Shown piece after piece: positions 33,975-42,538 of a stretch of 64,000 bases of DNA. Origin of the DNA: CAYJDP01 sp964371025 (GTDB taxonomy: Bacteria > Bacillota_I > Bacilli_A > RF39 > UBA660); NCBI GenBank assembly GCA_964371025.1, contig CAYJKH010000001.1, positions 124,001-188,000 of the forward strand, written 5' to 3'. Position 1 is the stretch's first letter, and each line of letters begins with the position of its first letter. A program made the translations under genes and the position numbers. The notes beneath the pieces were generated by a model. The model did not search any database. It was not told where the DNA came from and saw only the letters and a list, made by a program, of their open reading frames with translations.

Positions 33975-34424
33975 ATGGAAAAATTTTTAGAATTAACAGC
34001 TAATGAAGCATTAAAAGGAGTAGTAAATAAAGATGGTGGTCCCTTTGGTGCTATAATTGTAGATAAAGATAATAATATTATTGCTCAAGGACATAACGAA
34101 GTTTTATCAAGTCATGATCCCACCGCACATGCTGAGATTGTAACAATTAGAAAAGCTTGTAAAAAACTAAATACATCCAATTTAACAGGTTATATTATGT
34201 ATTCTAATTGTGAACCTTGCCCAATGTGTTTAAGTGCTATAATATGGTCAAATATTAAGGTGGTTTATTATTCATCTACTAAAGAAGATGCAGCTAAGAT
34301 TGGATTTAGAGATGAATTAATATATAATTATTTAGAAGGTAAAAATGATATTATAAAAAAAGTAAGAGTGCCTAACGAATTATGTGAAAAAATATTTAAT
34401 GATTATAAAGGAGAATTATATTAA
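33975..34424 (+). CDS. guaD: Guanine deaminase, cytidine-deaminase-like fold
   Basis: The 149-residue protein has the zinc motifs HAE (52-54) and PCPMC (81-85), GGPFGAIIVD near the N-terminus, NEVLSSHDPTAHAEIVTIRKACK and a C-terminal KIGFRDELIYNYL, closely resembling B. subtilis GuaD as I remember it. It converts guanine to xanthine. The related tRNA adenosine deaminase TadA is less likely given the C-terminal region. It lies 9 nt after the penicillin-binding protein gene and overlaps the following gene by 1 nt. Confidence 0.85.
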   Translation: MEKFLELTANEALKGVVNKDGGPFGAIIVDKDNNIIAQGHNEVLSSHDPTAHAEIVTIRKACKKLNTSNLTGYIMYSNCEPCPMCLSAIIWSNIKVVYYSSTKEDAAKIGFRDELIYNYLEGKNDIIKKVRVPNELCEKIFNDYKGELY

Positions 34425-34927
34425 TGAAAAATAAAAAGAAAAAAACTAAGTTTAAATTAGATTTAAATAAAATAATGAAATTAGTTCTTGTAATATTAGT
34501 GTTAGCAGTAATAGGATTAATTATTGCTTATGCAGTTATATCAATTAATAATAATAAAAAAGGAGATCTTTCAATTGCTATATTAGAAGAATTTCCGAAA
34601 AATGAAATATTTATTAATTTAGGAAAACTTGATAAAGGTGAAGAAAAAGAATACATTTTTAATGTTTCAAATTATAAAGATGATAAAGTAAGTGAAGAAC
34701 AAGTAAAATATGGAGTAGAATTTATAAATGAAGATAAACTTGCTATAGAACTTGAAATGTATAACCTAGATAATGAAGAAAAAAATATTTTAAAAGATAA
34801 TAAAATAGAAAATATTGAATTTGATAAAGATAAAAAAGAAGAAGATATTTATAAATTAGTAATAAAAGCAAAAGAAAATATTAAAGAGGGCGATTTAATA
34901 GAATTATTAATAACTGATATGAAGTAA
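34424..34927 (+). CDS. Hypothetical membrane-anchored protein upstream of pseudopilin 1
   Basis: The 167-residue protein has a very basic N-terminus, one membrane segment (about 17-40) and an acidic, Lys/Glu/Asp-rich external domain with beta-type stretches (EIFINLGKLDKGEEKEYIFNVSNYKDD). No family recognised; the layout is like the protein encoded at 35773, which also sits directly before a pseudopilin gene. It shares one base with the end of guaD and lies 17 nt before the pseudopilin gene. Confidence 0.7.
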   Translation: MKNKKKKTKFKLDLNKIMKLVLVILVLAVIGLIIAYAVISINNNKKGDLSIAILEEFPKNEIFINLGKLDKGEEKEYIFNVSNYKDDKVSEEQVKYGVEFINEDKLAIELEMYNLDNEEKNILKDNKIENIEFDKDKKEEDIYKLVIKAKENIKEGDLIELLITDMK

Positions 34928-34944
34928 TAAGAAGGGTATATAAT

Positions 34945-35745
34945 ATGAAAAGTAGAGGATTCACTATTATAGAATTATTAGTAGTTACATTAATAATAGG
35001 ACTATTATCAACACTTGGAGTAATTAGTTATTCAAAAATACAAAAAAATTCAAAAGAACAGTATTATAAGAGTACAAAGGAAAATATAGTGTTAGCAGCT
35101 AAATCTTATTATAATATTAATAAACAAGAGTTACCAACAGAAAGTTATATGAAAGATGTTTCATTAAAAACATTAATTGATAATAACTATTTAGAGGATA
35201 TAAAAGATGCAGAAGGTATAAATTGTGATTTTGAAAATAGTAAAGTTAATGTTGAAAAAATAGATAAGAATGATTATAAATATGAATCATATTTAGTATG
35301 TGATAATTATCAAGATGAAAAAATATATGGAAACATAAATTGTAGTTTACCTGCTGCTAATATACAAGCAAGAGAAATCGCGTTGGAGGATTATGACAAT
35401 GCTGATTTGCCAAATTCAATCCCACCTACTTTTTTAGGAATATCTATAGAAGGATATGGATCAGAATGTGGTCTGTTAGTAAATGAGAAAACCAAAAATA
35501 ATCTTATATATATAAATGCAAAATCTGCTGATAGGAATGGTATAATTACTTTTTTTACACCAGGGAACACCATAGATATTCATCCAACTGATGGAATAAT
35601 TACTATGGAATCAGTATACAAATATTTCATTGAACATAATATAGAAATGGATACAGGGAAAAAGAATAAGGTTTCATTTACAATATTTATAACTGATAGT
35701 CTTGGAATGTCCACTTCTTTTGATTTGAGCTTTTATACAGAATAG
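34945..35745 (+). CDS. Type IV pilin-like protein (pseudopilin) 1
   Basis: The 266-residue protein begins MKSRGFTIIELLVVTLIIG: a short basic leader, the G|F prepilin peptidase site, Glu at +5 and a long hydrophobic helix, the class III signal of type IV pilins and type II pseudopilins. The C-terminal domain has four or more cysteines (around 92, 115, 132 and 174) that may pair outside the cell. No prepilin peptidase, PilB, PilC or PilT gene is present in this window. Confidence 0.85.
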   Translation: MKSRGFTIIELLVVTLIIGLLSTLGVISYSKIQKNSKEQYYKSTKENIVLAAKSYYNINKQELPTESYMKDVSLKTLIDNNYLEDIKDAEGINCDFENSKVNVEKIDKNDYKYESYLVCDNYQDEKIYGNINCSLPAANIQAREIALEDYDNADLPNSIPPTFLGISIEGYGSECGLLVNEKTKNNLIYINAKSADRNGIITFFTPGNTIDIHPTDGIITMESVYKYFIEHNIEMDTGKKNKVSFTIFITDSLGMSTSFDLSFYTE

Positions 35746-35772
35746 AATTTAAATAATTTGAAAGGATGCTAT

Positions 35773-36291
35773 ATGAAAAAAGAAAAAAACATCATAAAAA
35801 AAATAATTGTTTTAGCTATTATAATTATAGCTTTAATATTAATAGGTTTAGGAATATTATATTTATTTAAAGATAATATGATTCAACCAGAGGAAAAAGT
35901 AGAATATAATAATTTGAGTGAAGATCCAAATGCATTGAAAAATGAAAATCCGCTTTTAGAAGAAGAAAAATGTTTGGATGGCATTTGTATTGATAAAGTA
36001 GAATTTTTCTATTCAGAGGAAAATAAGTCGGGTGAAGTTATTTTCGATGTGAAAAATATTAGTAGAGAAGATAACCAAACAGTATGTTATGCAATATACA
36101 TAAATTATGAAGATAAGGAAAAAGAAGGTGTTTATAATTATTATTGTTTTAATGACTTTTTAGTAGGGGATACTATTTCAAATACAATTCAAGCAGACGA
36201 TAAAAATTATTTAGATTTAGTAAGTTACGAAATAGCAGAAATACCTTCTGCAGATTTAGAAGAAGTAAAAAAAATCAATGAAATAAAATAA
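35773..36291 (+). CDS. Hypothetical membrane-anchored protein upstream of pseudopilin 2
   Basis: The 172-residue protein has a basic N-terminus, a membrane segment (about 8-29) and an acidic external domain containing four cysteines in two pairs (CLDGIC and CYAIYIN...YYCFND), suggesting disulfides. ATG 35773 is chosen since GAAAGGA lies 6 nt upstream, whereas an in-frame TTG at 35758 precedes that site. It may be an accessory to the neighbouring pilin-like proteins. No family recognised. Confidence 0.65.
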   Translation: MKKEKNIIKKIIVLAIIIIALILIGLGILYLFKDNMIQPEEKVEYNNLSEDPNALKNENPLLEEEKCLDGICIDKVEFFYSEENKSGEVIFDVKNISREDNQTVCYAIYINYEDKEKEGVYNYYCFNDFLVGDTISNTIQADDKNYLDLVSYEIAEIPSADLEEVKKINEIK

Positions 36292-36306
36292 TTTTGAGGA
36301 GTAATT

Positions 36307-38136
36307 ATGAAAAAAAACAAAGGGTTTACAATGGTAGAATTACTAGTAGTAATAGTAATAATAGGACTACTTGCAACGATAGGAATGATAAGTTTTAGGG
36401 CAATTCAAGATAATGCAAGTGATGAATATTATGATACAACACAAGAAAATATTATTTTAGCAGCTAAGTCATATTATGAAGCAAATAATAAATTATTACC
36501 AAGTATTGAAGGTGACGAAAAGCAAATAACTTTAGAAACATTAATAAATAATAATTATTTAGAAGATATATATGATAAAAATCAAGAAAAATGTAACTAT
36601 AAAGAAAGTAAAGTTACTGTTTCAAGATTAAAAGAGGCTGACTATAAGTATGATGTTTTTTTAGTATGTAATGATCCGAATTTTAAGGATGATGACACTT
36701 CCTCTGAATCTACAAATTTTGAATCGGACATTATATTTACTTCTAATAATCAAGAAGTAGCAGAACATGGAACTGTATTTGATGATTTAACAATTACAGG
36801 AACAAGTAAATCACTAACATCGTCAAAAATAGTAAGTGCTACTATGAAAGTGTATCAAAAAATAGATGATATATATAAACCAACTAATTATAATTTTCAT
36901 CCAGATCAATTAAATGAAGAACAAATTGAAATAATCGGACTTATTGACTATACTATGCAATATGCTGAGTTAAAAGTAGAGTTAACAGTAGTTGATAATA
37001 AAGGAAAAGTAGAAACTTATTCTGAATTTATAACGATTTCACCTCCAAGACCAGAAATACCAACGTATACTGCAAAAGTGGGAAGTAGTACAGGAACTAC
37101 TTATGTTTCGAGTGATTCATGGTCAAATAGTGCTGTATGGGTAGGTAATTTAAATAGTACTGGAACATTCCCGATTGAAAAATATGAATGGAAATCTAGT
37201 TGTACTGGAAATACAGGAGTTATAACAGATAGTTACTTATTTGACGCCACTCATGTAGGAAGTAATGAATTAGATGATTGTACTTATGAATTTAGGGCAA
37301 TAGATGAAAAAGGAACAGCAAGTGAGTGGGGAAGTCCACTAACATTAAAATTAGACTTCAAAGCTCCAACAATTCCAACATCAACTCTAAAATATGTTAG
37401 TAGTACAGGAACTGAGCGAGATAAGAATGCTAGAGATTATACTAACCAAACTCTATGGTGGGGTAATTTTAATGCTACGGCTACAGGAGCCCCAGTTTTA
37501 AGATATGAATGGTATGAATATTATTCTGGTAATTCTGGAAATTTGAGTACTTCTCATACTTACACAAGTACACGTAATACAATATTTAAAATACGATCAG
37601 TTGATGAGGCCGGTAATGTTAGTGACTGGAGTTCTTGGGTCTATATAAGAGTAGATAAAACAGCTCCTACTTGTACAAATAGTGGGTTTCCATCATCTTA
37701 TCAATATTGGAAAAAAACAATAACAGGAACATGTAGTGACTCACATAGTGGTTGTAAAAGTAGTACAGTAACAAAAACAATTACAACATCAACTAGTTCT
37801 GTAACACCAGGAGCAGTTTATGATAATGCAGGTAATAGTAAAATTTGTGGATATGGTAGTGTTTATTTAGCTAAAAAATATTCTACTGTTAGAGGAAGTG
37901 TTTTAAGAAATTATGCATCTTGTGGTAGTGGTGGTAATGCATATCAATACTATACTTACACATCTACCGGATCATATACAGCTAGAACTTATCCTACTTG
38001 GTCTTTTAATCCACCTAAAATCGGGCAAAATGATGCTGGTGGATATTATACAATAAGAGATTCACATTTCTCAGATGCAACTGTAACTACTCAATTAAGA
38101 GCAGCATATGGGCATAATTATTGTACCGTTAACTAA
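36307..38136 (+). CDS. Large pseudopilin-like surface protein (pseudopilin 2)
   Basis: The 609-residue protein starts MKKNKGFTMVELLVVIVII, a full prepilin signal with Glu at +5. Residues 20-140 match the pseudopilin-1 domain (TTQENIILAAKSYYEANNKLLP; ETLINNNYLEDI). Beyond, residues 250-480 hold repeated beta modules with a Trp-rich pattern (DSWSNSAVWVGNLNSTG; QTLWWGNFNATATG; DEAGNVSDWSSW), and the last 130 residues are rich in Ser, Thr, Gly, Cys and Tyr. It looks like an adhesin tip mounted on a pilin stalk. An inverted mraY gene follows. Confidence 0.82.
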   Translation: MKKNKGFTMVELLVVIVIIGLLATIGMISFRAIQDNASDEYYDTTQENIILAAKSYYEANNKLLPSIEGDEKQITLETLINNNYLEDIYDKNQEKCNYKESKVTVSRLKEADYKYDVFLVCNDPNFKDDDTSSESTNFESDIIFTSNNQEVAEHGTVFDDLTITGTSKSLTSSKIVSATMKVYQKIDDIYKPTNYNFHPDQLNEEQIEIIGLIDYTMQYAELKVELTVVDNKGKVETYSEFITISPPRPEIPTYTAKVGSSTGTTYVSSDSWSNSAVWVGNLNSTGTFPIEKYEWKSSCTGNTGVITDSYLFDATHVGSNELDDCTYEFRAIDEKGTASEWGSPLTLKLDFKAPTIPTSTLKYVSSTGTERDKNARDYTNQTLWWGNFNATATGAPVLRYEWYEYYSGNSGNLSTSHTYTSTRNTIFKIRSVDEAGNVSDWSSWVYIRVDKTAPTCTNSGFPSSYQYWKKTITGTCSDSHSGCKSSTVTKTITTSTSSVTPGAVYDNAGNSKICGYGSVYLAKKYSTVRGSVLRNYASCGSGGNAYQYYTYTSTGSYTARTYPTWSFNPPKIGQNDAGGYYTIRDSHFSDATVTTQLRAAYGHNYCTVN

Positions 38137-38140
38137 AATA

Positions 38141-38172
38141 AAAAAACTTATGAAATTCATAAGTCTTTTTTT
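38141..38172. terminator. Bidirectional terminator between pseudopilin 2 and mraY
   Basis: ACTTATGA (38146-38153) pairs with TCATAAGT (38157-38164), with A-run and T-run flanks. Confidence 0.75.
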
Positions 38173-39151
38173 ATAACCAAACTCCAAATATAATACCAGC
38201 CATTGCTAGTAGTATTCCAAATACCCAGAATAACTTAACTATATCTGTTTCTTTCCATCCTAATTTTTCAAAGTGATGGTGAAGAGGTGTCATTAAAAAT
38301 AATTTTTTCTTAAAGCATACTACCCATATAACTTGTAGTATAACAGTAATTGTTTCTAAAACAAATATTCCAGCAACTACTAATAAAGTTAATTCACGAT
38401 GAGTTAATATAGCAATAATACCCATTGTAGCACCAAGTGCTAATGAACCAGTATCTCCCATAAATATTTTAGCTGGGTGAGTATTAAATATTAAGAACCC
38501 AATTAAACTACCTACTAAAACTAAACTAAATATTCCAACATCTTCAAATCCAACGATTAAGGAAATAAGAGCAAAAGCTATAAAAGCAATAGTAGATAAA
38601 CCTCCTGCTAGTCCATCAAGTCCATCAGTTAAGTTAACTGCATTACTTGCTCCAACTAGAACAAAAAGTATAAATATTCCATATAACCAAGTTAATTCTA
38701 ACTCAATTCCAAGAATTCCAACTACAAAAGCAGTTTGACCACCATTACTCATATATATATAAAATACTCCGATGGCAATTAAAACTTGCATAAATAATTT
38801 TTGATAAGTAGAAAGGCCCTCATTATCTTTTTTTCTAATAGATAAAAAATCATCTAAAAATCCAATACTTGCATATCCAATAAATACAAGGAGAACAATT
38901 CCTAAATTAGAAGTATAATCAAATCGATCACTTATTATAAAATAAAGAGTAGCTAAAATAGTTGGTATTATAAATAATAATCCTCCCATAGTAGGAGTTC
39001 CTTCTTTTTTAGTATGATTACTGCCAACGTATGAACTAATCCTTTGCCTTACTTTAATTTTTTTCAAAAGTGGTATTAATATAAGTCCTAATATAATTGC
39101 TCCAAGGAATCCTCCCATCATAGCAATTATTGACTTTGTTAACAATAGCAT
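38171..39151 (-). CDS. mraY: Phospho-N-acetylmuramoyl-pentapeptide transferase
   Basis: The 326-residue protein with about ten membrane helices has the MraY signatures: KKEGTPTMGGLLFI, FLDDFLSIRKKDNEGLS (the Asp-Asp pair), AVNLTDGLDGLAGG, FNTHPAKIFMGDTGSLALG and LMTPLHHHFEKLGWKE. It transfers phospho-MurNAc-pentapeptide to undecaprenyl phosphate to make lipid I. In typical dcw clusters it follows the PBP gene in the same direction; here it is inverted and separated by the pilin genes. Its ribosome binding site reads GGATGTGA on the minus strand. Confidence 0.97.
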   Translation of the reverse strand: MLLLTKSIIAMMGGFLGAIILGLILIPLLKKIKVRQRISSYVGSNHTKKEGTPTMGGLLFIIPTILATLYFIISDRFDYTSNLGIVLLVFIGYASIGFLDDFLSIRKKDNEGLSTYQKLFMQVLIAIGVFYIYMSNGGQTAFVVGILGIELELTWLYGIFILFVLVGASNAVNLTDGLDGLAGGLSTIAFIAFALISLIVGFEDVGIFSLVLVGSLIGFLIFNTHPAKIFMGDTGSLALGATMGIIAILTHRELTLLVVAGIFVLETITVILQVIWVVCFKKKLFLMTPLHHHFEKLGWKETDIVKLFWVFGILLAMAGIIFGVWL

Positions 39152-39177
39152 ATGTTTTCACATCCATTTCTTGAAAT

Positions 39178-39186
39178 ATTATATCA
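39178..39186 (-). promoter_or_regulatory. Extended -10 promoter of mraY
   Basis: Minus strand TGATATAAT (TATAAT at 39178-39183), 27 nt before the start codon. Confidence 0.65.
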
Positions 39187-39289
39187 TACATATATAAATA
39201 ATATAATCTATAAATAAGTTTTATACAAAAGTTTACAAATGAAAAATATTGACAGTTAATAAATTTGGGTATAAACTAAAAATAAGTTA

Positions 39290-39298
39290 TGGTATAAC
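39290..39298 (+). promoter_or_regulatory. Putative promoter of the 39332 gene
   Basis: TGGTATAAC (39290-39298) is an extended -10. A second possible promoter has TTGACA at 39249-39254 with TATAAA at 39270-39275, but its 15-bp spacing is short. Confidence 0.5.
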
Positions 39299-39331
39299 TG
39301 AAAAATAATATATTTAAGAGGAGGAATTATT

Positions 39332-39994
39332 ATGGAAGAAAATGTACCAAACACGGAAGTAAAACCAACAGAGGTAAATAAAAAGGGATTATCAATAGCA
39401 AGTATGGTTATTGGGATAGTAGCTATTTTAGGATCTTGGATACCTTATTTTAATATAGGTTCTATTATACTTGCACTTGTTGGTGTTGGACTGACAATTC
39501 CAGCAGTAATTGGATATGTAAAAAATAAAAAAGGATCATTAGGATTTATGATTACTGGAGGAGTATTAAGTATTCTAACATTAATTATTGCAATTTCTAT
39601 AAATGTACTTACTACTGATCTTATAAAAGATGAATTAGAAGATGCTGGATATGATATTGATGAATTAGAAGATGAAATATATAGTGATAATACTGAAAAA
39701 ATTTTAAAAGATGACTTAGAAGTAAAAATAGGGAAATATGAAGTGGATACTGATGATTACTTTGAAACAGGTGATATTGATGTAGAAGTGAAAAATATTG
39801 GAGATGAAAAAGCATCATTTACAATTGAGATTGAAGCAGTAGATGCAAATGGGGATAGAATAGATACGGATTCAATTTATGTTAGTGATTTAGGAGCAGG
39901 ACAATCAGTTGATGAAGATGCATTTTATTTTCATGATGTAGATGAAATGAAAAAAGTAACGGAGTTTAAGATATTATCTATTACTAAATATTAA
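39332..39994 (+). CDS. DUF4190-like membrane protein with external beta domain
   Basis: The 220-residue protein has a Pro/Thr/Glu/Lys N-terminal tail, then GLSIASMVIGIVAILGS and two or three membrane helices (about 22-105) in the DUF4190 style, followed by an acidic linker and a beta-rich C-terminal domain (EVKIGKYEVDTDDYFETGDIDVEVKNIGDEKASFTIEIEAVDANGD) resembling FxLYD-type extracellular domains. Role unknown. It is monocistronic, with promoter and terminator visible. Confidence 0.72.
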   Translation: MEENVPNTEVKPTEVNKKGLSIASMVIGIVAILGSWIPYFNIGSIILALVGVGLTIPAVIGYVKNKKGSLGFMITGGVLSILTLIIAISINVLTTDLIKDELEDAGYDIDELEDEIYSDNTEKILKDDLEVKIGKYEVDTDDYFETGDIDVEVKNIGDEKASFTIEIEAVDANGDRIDTDSIYVSDLGAGQSVDEDAFYFHDVDEMKKVTEFKILSITKY

Positions 39995-39995
39995 G

Positions 39996-40028
39996 AAAAA
40001 AATGTTATTATTAAAATAACATTTTTTA
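39996..40028. terminator. Bidirectional terminator
   Basis: AATGTTATT (40001-40009) pairs with AATAACATT (40015-40023), with A-run and T-run arms. Confidence 0.75.
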
Positions 40029-41405
40029 TTTATATTTATCAATAAGTTCATCTAATTTATCTTCCTTAAAATATCCACTTTGATGAGTTATATTTAATGA
40101 AGAAGCTAAAATATAGATATTTATTTTTGATAATCCTAATTTACTTGATATAAAATTTTTCATAATAGATATATGTTCTATTTTATTAAGCTTGGTAATT
40201 ATTAAATTTTTATTAAAGATACCTGTAATTAAATAAACCGTATTATTTAAATATCTAAACTTACATGTTTTATATTTTAATATTATTATAAATAACCATG
40301 CTATAATAACAATAATTAGTATATATAGATTATAAAAATAACTAATAATAATTGATAAAATTATAAATATAAAATATGAAAAAATAATAACTATAATACT
40401 TTTTTTATTTTGATTTATATATTCTACATTTAAATTATATTCTGGTAATAATAAATTAATATACTTATGTAACTCTTCTTTTTTCATGTATGGTAATAAG
40501 ACTGGAATAGATTCATTATCAGCCTCAGACATCCCAATACATATAATTTCTAGAGAATATCTTTTTAATAATCTAGCAAAAAGCGATTGTTTAATTTTAA
40601 GACCATTTATTTTATTATATGGTATATTTATTTTCTTTTTTGTAAAATATCCATAATTCATAATAATTTTATCATTATCTTTTTTTAAAGAAAATCCATA
40701 ATATTTCCCTAAGTTAGATATAAAAGAAAAAAGCAGGGGAACAACGATAAAAATAAGAGGAAATATGAAATTACCTTCTAAATTAGTTGATTTAATTAAA
40801 AAGAAGTAACTAGTAAAAAGAAAAGCAAAAATAAATATATTCATATTCAATAAAATATGCTTAATCATTTTACTATATTTAAAAGTAATTAGATTAGTAT
40901 TATCTTTATCTATATCTTTTGTTTTTTCTTTATTTTCAATTAAATTCAATAAATCTAATTGTATCTTTAGAGCAAAATCTTTCTTTAAAATAATATTTAT
41001 ATCCTTATTATTGTTTGCTTCAATTGAATTAGTATCAAATTTTATTTTAGCAGTATTTAGGATTCTTTCAAAAATATTTTGCTCAATATTTATGGAAGAA
41101 ATATTTTTAATTAAAGTAGTTTGAATTTTCTTTTGAATAGTATTTTGAGTAATAGTAATCATCTTATTATCAATTTCGATAGTAGTTTTATACCACTTAT
41201 AAATAAAGTATATAAATAAAATAGTAATTAATAAAAAGAATATTCCTAAACTTTTAACTACATTTATAAGACTAATATTGTCATTAATAAATTCTCCAAA
41301 AATTTCAATAGAGTTAAATACTAAAATGGTTAAAATAAGCCAGGAACTTTTAAAAGTATTTTCTACTACACTAGAAAAGTGGAGTTTAAATGTTTTCTTT
41401 TTCAT
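40026..41405 (-). CDS. YdbT-like bacterial PH domain membrane protein
   Basis: The protein (459 residues from the ATG at 41405) has several membrane helices alternating with PH-like beta regions (MITITQNTIQKKIQTTLIKNISSINIEQNIFERIL; KKKINIPYNKINGLKIKQSLFARLL; LIITKLNKIEHISIMKNFISSKLGLSKINIYI), the layout of B. subtilis YdbT. Together with the preceding short YdbS-like gene it forms the known ydbS-ydbT pair. Function is uncertain; some Bacilli pairs have been linked to membrane stress or bacteriocin resistance. The start at 41405 is chosen since GGTGAAG lies just upstream; it overlaps the end of the previous gene by 20 nt. Confidence 0.75.
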   Translation of the reverse strand: MKKKTFKLHFSSVVENTFKSSWLILTILVFNSIEIFGEFINDNISLINVVKSLGIFFLLITILFIYFIYKWYKTTIEIDNKMITITQNTIQKKIQTTLIKNISSINIEQNIFERILNTAKIKFDTNSIEANNNKDINIILKKDFALKIQLDLLNLIENKEKTKDIDKDNTNLITFKYSKMIKHILLNMNIFIFAFLFTSYFFLIKSTNLEGNFIFPLIFIVVPLLFSFISNLGKYYGFSLKKDNDKIIMNYGYFTKKKINIPYNKINGLKIKQSLFARLLKRYSLEIICIGMSEADNESIPVLLPYMKKEELHKYINLLLPEYNLNVEYINQNKKSIIVIIFSYFIFIILSIIISYFYNLYILIIVIIAWLFIIILKYKTCKFRYLNNTVYLITGIFNKNLIITKLNKIEHISIMKNFISSKLGLSKINIYILASSLNITHQSGYFKEDKLDELIDKYK

Positions 41406-41874
41406 TAACTTCACCATATTTAACTAGATCATTTATTTTATTTTTTAAATCAATTGCTATTTGATTAGCAATATCATCTTTCAAATATTTAATATTAGCA
41501 CTTCCTCCTGATGTAGTAATTATTACTCTTGATATTTTATAAATAGATTCAATTGGATTTTTCTTAATTGTAATTTGCTTTACTCTTTCAATCGGAATTA
41601 TATTTCTTTTTTGAAAGAAAAATCCTTCAATAATATCAATCATTTCTTCATTTATTAAATATTTATATCTTCTATATTTGATAAATGGTGCTACAAATGT
41701 ATGGGAAATTGATATTACTAATAATATGATTCCACCAATAAAGTAATAATTATTAAATAAGTCTTTATTAAAAAAATATATTACTATTATAGCAATCCAT
41801 AGTAATAGATATTTAATTAATGTTGAAAATAACATTACCTTTTTAGCATCTTTGTTTAATTTTTCATATTTCAT
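41386..41874 (-). CDS. YdbS-like bacterial PH domain protein
   Basis: The 162-residue protein has two membrane helices (about 14-34 and 45-63) followed by a single bPH domain (YRRYKYLINEEMIDIIEGFFFQKRNIIPIERVKQITIKKNPIESIYKISRVIITTSGG). It matches the YdbS half of the YdbS/YdbT pair and overlaps the next gene. An AGAGGTGA site precedes the ATG. Confidence 0.78.
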   Translation of the reverse strand: MKYEKLNKDAKKVMLFSTLIKYLLLWIAIIVIYFFNKDLFNNYYFIGGIILLVISISHTFVAPFIKYRRYKYLINEEMIDIIEGFFFQKRNIIPIERVKQITIKKNPIESIYKISRVIITTSGGSANIKYLKDDIANQIAIDLKNKINDLVKYGEVNEKENI

Positions 41875-41892
41875 TATTTCACCTCTATAAAT

Positions 41893-41898
41893 ATTATA
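41893..41898 (-). promoter_or_regulatory. -10 element of the ydbS-ydbT pair
   Basis: Minus strand TATAAT at 41893-41898, 19 nt before the ydbS-like start. Confidence 0.55.
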
Positions 41899-41915
41899 CT
41901 ACTAATTATTATTTA

Positions 41916-41924
41916 TGGTATAAT
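41916..41924 (+). promoter_or_regulatory. Extended -10 promoter of the DHFR-fold gene
   Basis: TGGTATAAT (TATAAT at 41919-41924), divergent from the ydbS promoter; AAGGAGGT follows at 41937-41944. Confidence 0.7.
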
Positions 41925-41948
41925 AATTTATATATTAAGGAGGTATAA

Positions 41949-42476
41949 ATGAAAAAGATAATAGTTTATATAGCAAATAGTTTAGATGGTTATATTGCGG
42001 ATAAAAATATGAGTATTGACTGGTTAAATGAATGTGCTACTAATGATAATGAAGAAGGTAGTTATGATACTTTTTATAATTCGATTGATACAGTAATACT
42101 TGGAAAAACAACTTATAATCAAATTATTAAAGAATTATCTCCAACTGTTTGGCCATATAGTGATAAAATGACATATGTGATTACAAATGATAAAATAGGT
42201 GAGAAAGATAATATAAAAGCAAGTAATGATTTAGTTAATTTAGTAAATAAAATAAAAAATGAGGAAGGCAAAAACATATGGATATGTGGAGGAGCATCTA
42301 TTATAAATACTTTAATAAAAGCTGATTTAATAGATGAATTTCATATAACAATAGTTCCAATTATTTTAGGAGGAGGAGTGAAGTTATTTGATAATACTTT
42401 ACCTAAAATTAAACTTAAATTAATTAATACTAAAAAATATAATGGTTATGTTGACTTAATATATATAAAAGATTAA
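41949..42476 (+). CDS. Dihydrofolate reductase-fold (RibD C-terminal family) protein
   Basis: The 175-residue protein has the RibD-C/DHFR-like pattern: KKIIVYIANSLDGYIADKN, DTVILGKTTYNQI, TYVITND, KNIWICGGASIINTLIKADLIDEFHITIVPIILGGGVKLF. These are NADPH-dependent reductases related to YwjB/YyaP of Bacillus; the substrate is not known, and it is not necessarily a true folate reductase. It has its own promoter; asnS follows with a separate one. Confidence 0.85.
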   Translation: MKKIIVYIANSLDGYIADKNMSIDWLNECATNDNEEGSYDTFYNSIDTVILGKTTYNQIIKELSPTVWPYSDKMTYVITNDKIGEKDNIKASNDLVNLVNKIKNEEGKNIWICGGASIINTLIKADLIDEFHITIVPIILGGGVKLFDNTLPKIKLKLINTKKYNGYVDLIYIKD

Positions 42477-42506
42477 AACTAATAACTTTATATTATTTAT
42501 TTGGCA

Positions 42507-42515
42507 TGATATAAT
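42507..42515 (+). promoter_or_regulatory. Extended -10 promoter of asnS
   Basis: TGATATAAT (TATAAT at 42510-42515), with AAGGAGG at 42527-42533 and the ATG at 42539. No anticodon-sensing T-box leader is present (24 nt between promoter and start). Confidence 0.65.
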
Positions 42516-42538
42516 AATAAACATTAAGGAGGAATAAT

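Noticed and set aside
42480..42538. T-box or attenuator before asnS
   Set aside because: Only 24 nt separate the -10 from the start codon, with no room for a T-box.
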